Source of the DNA: JBIOUF01 sp044866695
GTDB taxonomy: Bacteria; Actinomycetota; Actinomycetes; Propionibacteriales; Nocardioidaceae
Direction: 5' to 3'
DNA: 23,983 nucleotides
Assembly (NCBI GenBank): GCA_044866695.1
Contig: JBIOUF010000042.1
Coordinates: 1 to 23,983, forward strand
This document shows, piece by piece, positions 21,328 through 23,983 of this stretch. Position 1 is the stretch's first letter. Every line of letters starts with the position of its first letter. A program made the translations under genes and the position numbers. The notes below the pieces were generated by a model. It was not told the DNA's origin and did not search any database. It saw nothing but the letters and a program-made list of their open reading frames with translations.

Positions 21328-22772
21328 CGGAGCCCGAGCACGTCGACGTGCTGGTGGTGGGGGCCGGGCTGGCCGGCATCGGTCTGGCCGGCCGGGTGCT
21401 CACCGCGTTCCCGTCGCGCAGCGTCGCCGTCCTCGAGGCCCGGAGTGCGCTGGGTGGCACCTGGGACCTGTTCCGCTTCCCCGGGGTCCGGTCGGACTCC
21501 GACATGTACACCCTGGCCTACCGCGACCGTCCCTGGCGCGGCGAGCGGTCGCTCGCCGCCGGCGCGGACATCCTGGCCTACCTGCACCAGGCCGCCCGAG
21601 AGACCGGCGTGGGGGACCGCATCCGCTACCAGCACAAGGTCCTCGGAGCCGCATGGAGCTCCGGCGAGGCGCTGTGGACAGTGGACGTGGAGCGCCTCGA
21701 CACCCAGCGGGCCGTCCGGTTCACCACCTCCCTCCTGCTGATGTGCACCGGCTACTACCGGTACGACGAGGGCCATACCCCGCCACTTCCCGGCCTCGAG
21801 CGCTTCACGGGCCCGGTGGTCCACCCGCAGCACTGGCCCTCCGACCTCGACCATGCGGGCCGGCGGGTCGTCGTCATCGGCAGCGGCGCCACCGCGATGA
21901 CCCTCGCGCCGGCGTTGGCGGAGCGCGCCGCGAAGGTCACGATCGTGCAGCGCTCCCCGTCGTACGTGCTGTCCCGACCGGCCACCGACCCGCTCGCCGC
22001 GCGGCTGCGGCGAGCGCCCTCACGCACCGCCGGCTGGCTGTTGCGGTGGAAGAACATCCTGCTCCAGAGCGCGACCTACCGCCTCGCGCGGTGGCGGCCG
22101 CGGACGGTGCGCCGGCTGCTCCGCGCGGCCACGGTGCGCCTGCTCCCCGAGGGCTACCCGGTCGACGTGCACTTCGGGCCGCGGTACGACCCGTGGGACC
22201 AGCGGCTGTGCCTGGTGCCCGACGCGGACCTGTTCCGCTGCCTGGCCGACGGCCGCGCCGAGATGGTCACCGACACCATCGAGACCTTCACCGAGTCCGG
22301 GGTGCTGCTGTCGTCGGGGCGCCACCTGACGGCGGACGTCGTGGTCACCGCGACGGGCCTGGCCCTGCTGGCGCTGGGTGACGTGGCCCTGGTCGTCGAC
22401 GGCACGCCGGTGCGGCTGGCCGACACGCTGGTCTACCGCGGCATGATGCTCGGCGGCGTGCCCAACCTGGTGTTCGTGGTGGGCTACGTCAACGCGTCGT
22501 GGACGCTCAAGGTCGACCTGGTGGCGGAGTACGTCGTGCGCCTGCTGCGCCACCTGGACCGGACCGGCGCGCGCGTCGCGGTCCCCCGTCCGGAGCCCGG
22601 CATGGCCACCCGCCCCCTGATGCCCCTCACCAGCGGGTACGTCCTGCGGTCGCTCGACGCCTTCCCGCGCCAGGGCGACCGCGGCGCGTGGCGGATGCGC
22701 ACGAGCTACCTGCGCGACCTGCTCGACGTCCGGCGCCGTCCGGTCGACGACGGGGTCCTGGAGCTCTCCTGA
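21324..22772 (+). CDS. ethA: EthA-like Baeyer-Villiger monooxygenase (FAD/NADPH)
   Basis: A 482-aa flavoprotein that should insert oxygen beside a ketone to make an ester. It has the FAD site GAGLAGIG (13-20), the NADPH site IGSGATA (185-191) and the Baeyer-Villiger fingerprint FTGPVVHPQHWP (161-172). Several stretches agree closely with M. tuberculosis EthA as I remember it: GGTWDLFRFPGVRSDSDMYTL, YYRYDEG, PWDQRLCLVPDADLFR, NASWTLK and GYVLRSLD. EthA also activates thioamide prodrugs such as ethionamide. In M. tuberculosis ethA is controlled by a divergent TetR gene, ethR; here the partner is an SDR upstream and no ethR is present. The GTG at 21324 overlaps the SDR stop. The physiological substrate is unknown. 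Confidence 0.93.
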   Translation: MTEPEHVDVLVVGAGLAGIGLAGRVLTAFPSRSVAVLEARSALGGTWDLFRFPGVRSDSDMYTLAYRDRPWRGERSLAAGADILAYLHQAARETGVGDRIRYQHKVLGAAWSSGEALWTVDVERLDTQRAVRFTTSLLLMCTGYYRYDEGHTPPLPGLERFTGPVVHPQHWPSDLDHAGRRVVVIGSGATAMTLAPALAERAAKVTIVQRSPSYVLSRPATDPLAARLRRAPSRTAGWLLRWKNILLQSATYRLARWRPRTVRRLLRAATVRLLPEGYPVDVHFGPRYDPWDQRLCLVPDADLFRCLADGRAEMVTDTIETFTESGVLLSSGRHLTADVVVTATGLALLALGDVALVVDGTPVRLADTLVYRGMMLGGVPNLVFVVGYVNASWTLKVDLVAEYVVRLLRHLDRTGARVAVPRPEPGMATRPLMPLTSGYVLRSLDAFPRQGDRGAWRMRTSYLRDLLDVRRRPVDDGVLELS

Positions 22773-22824
22773 TGCCCCGGGCCGCCGAGATTCGCCCTCG
22801 CGCCCGGCCCACGCGCCCATGACG

Positions 22825-23946
22825 TCAGGCCCCGGCGGGCGTGACTGGGTCACCGTCGTCCTGCGTCCAAACGCCGGGTGGAACGGCGTGCTCGAGCATC
22901 GTGGCCACGAGCCCGGCCAGCCGGTGCCCCGGGTCGGCCGCCTGAGCGCGGTCGACGGCGCACCAGGCCAGCGCCCCGTCGCCGGCCTGCCAGGAGGCGA
23001 ACGCCAGGAGGCCGGCCGGAGCCGCGGCGAGCTCGGCGGGCGTGCGTCGGACCACCTCGCGCAGCAGCTCCACCCACCGGGGCGCGGCTGCCCTGGTGAT
23101 GTCCTGCCAGACCCGGTCGTGCGTCGTCTTGTCGCGCAGGTCCACCAGCGCGCGGGCCACCTCGTCGGCGGCCAGGAGGCGGGGAGTCCGTGTCAGCAGG
23201 GCGCGGAACCAGGCCGCCTCGGCCGTGGCGTCGACGCCCGGGTCGCCGGTGCCCCGGCCCTGCGCCGGGCCGGGCCTCCGGCGCAGCCTGCGCGCGGCGG
23301 CCCGGGCGACCTGCTCGACGTCGTCGGGATCGCTCGGGACCAGGGACTCCGCGAGCGCGGAACGGCTCTCGTAGGTCACCCGACCGGTGAGCACGCCCGC
23401 AGCGGTGAGCGGGTGGTCCCGCACGTCGTAGGCCACCCCGGGGTCGTGCGGGTCGTCGACGGGGTACCACCGCCGGCCGTCCGCGCGCAGCGCCACGTCG
23501 ACCGGAATCCCGCGGACCGCGAGCCGCTCGGCGAGGATCGACACGGCGACCTCGCCGAGCAGCGGGTCGGCGGTGTACGCGACGGCCACGGCCACCACGG
23601 CCCGGTTGGCCCGCGCGGCCGCGGCGACCTGGTCGCCAGCCGCCTCGAGCGCGGACAGCCGGTCCAGCAGGTCCGACGCCACCCGGTCGGGGTCCGCCGG
23701 ACCCCCCGAACCCGCCTGCCGAGGGTCGACGGGGCCGGCCGCGCAGGGCTCGGGCAGGTCCACCCGGGCGTGGAACGGGCGGCCCTCCGGGGTGGTGGTC
23801 AGCAGCACCAGCGACCGCTCCGGATGGAACCCCAACGCGAACGGCACCAGGGCGAGCACGTCCAGCGGCGTGCGAAGGGTCACCCGAGGCATCCCGGACG
23901 GGTCGAAGAGCGGGGAGGGGTCGGGCCGGCCGCGTTCTGGCGTCAT
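22825..23946 (-). CDS. DUF4192 domain protein
   Basis: A 373-aa cytoplasmic protein. The opening VTLRTPLDVLALVPFALGFHPERSLVLLT and the late LLAFASWQAGDGALAWCAVDRAQAADPGHRLA are the hallmarks of DUF4192, an actinobacterial family of unknown function. Between them are a Pro/Gly-rich insert (about 70-83) and an Arg-rich stretch (about 215-225). It converges on the EthA-like gene with a 52-bp gap. The ATG at 23946 has CACAGT 6 nt upstream; an inner ATG at codon 19 (MPRVTLRTP) would also keep the whole domain. Confidence 0.88.
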   Translation of the reverse strand: MTPERGRPDPSPLFDPSGMPRVTLRTPLDVLALVPFALGFHPERSLVLLTTTPEGRPFHARVDLPEPCAAGPVDPRQAGSGGPADPDRVASDLLDRLSALEAAGDQVAAAARANRAVVAVAVAYTADPLLGEVAVSILAERLAVRGIPVDVALRADGRRWYPVDDPHDPGVAYDVRDHPLTAAGVLTGRVTYESRSALAESLVPSDPDDVEQVARAAARRLRRRPGPAQGRGTGDPGVDATAEAAWFRALLTRTPRLLAADEVARALVDLRDKTTHDRVWQDITRAAAPRWVELLREVVRRTPAELAAAPAGLLAFASWQAGDGALAWCAVDRAQAADPGHRLAGLVATMLEHAVPPGVWTQDDGDPVTPAGA

Positions 23947-23952
23947 GACCCC

Positions 23953-23958
23953 ACTGTG
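23953..23958 (-). promoter_or_regulatory. candidate -10 element of the DUF4192 gene (leaderless)
   Basis: CACAGT on the minus strand ends 6 nt before the ATG at 23946. Only 37 bp of upstream sequence are in the window, so a -35 cannot be judged well. Confidence 0.3.
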
Positions 23959-23983
23959 GAACCGGTCGCCGGCTCGCGGGGGG

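Overview
This window is chromosomal DNA from a very GC-rich actinobacterium, most likely a Nocardioides-like member of the Nocardioidaceae. The evidence is strong G/C bias at third codon positions, frequent GTG starts, a SigA/HrdB-type principal sigma factor, a DUF5998 gene, an SlPatA-type acetyltransferase, and an intergenic repeat (GGTTGAGGAGCGAG... / ...GTCTCGAAACC) that I associate with this group. It looks like a core region: there is no integrase, transposase, tRNA, rRNA or CRISPR array, and every gene appears intact except the first, which runs off the left edge.

Layout. 1-3204 (minus): a cut-off DUF5998 gene preceded by a large fusion protein (GNAT plus acyl-CoA synthetase-like domains). 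3284-10782 (plus): a second GyrA-type topoisomerase subunit (ParC-like), an LprG/LppX-type lipoprotein overlapping it by ATGA, a 14-helix MFS exporter (an lprG-P55-like pair), a secreted HExxHxxGxxH metalloprotease and a small beta-carbonic anhydrase. 10783-10985 holds three copies of a palindromic intergenic repeat between convergent genes. 10986-13103 (minus): the matching ParE-like ATPase subunit. 13454-15130 (plus): a 75-aa zinc-ribbon protein (DUF7455) with a hairpin-rich leader and its own terminator, then DUF456 and EamA membrane proteins. 15146-15290: a 22-bp-period array of direct and inverted repeats. 15393-17994 (minus): the principal sigma factor, an HhH-GPD repair-type protein and a universal stress protein. 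18117-18581 (plus): an unrecognised 154-aa protein. 18710-20173 (minus): a GCS2-type glutamate-cysteine ligase homologue. 20404-22772 (plus): a short-chain dehydrogenase translationally coupled to an EthA-like Baeyer-Villiger monooxygenase. 22825-23946 (minus): a DUF4192 protein.

How the genes work together. ParC and ParE probably form one topoisomerase IV-like enzyme although they are encoded convergently about 5 kb apart. The lipoprotein and MFS exporter probably move a lipid or glycolipid across the envelope. The SDR and EthA-like enzyme probably act in sequence, alcohol to ketone to ester. Many genes seem to be leaderless, with a -10-like hexamer (TAnnnT or CAnnnT) ending 6-8 nt before the start codon.

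I found no obvious defence or mobile system. The least explained parts are non-coding: the 22-bp array before sigA, the three-copy palindromic repeat between the carbonic anhydrase and parE genes, and the competing hairpins upstream of the zinc-ribbon gene. All statements come from reading the sequence; no database search was run.
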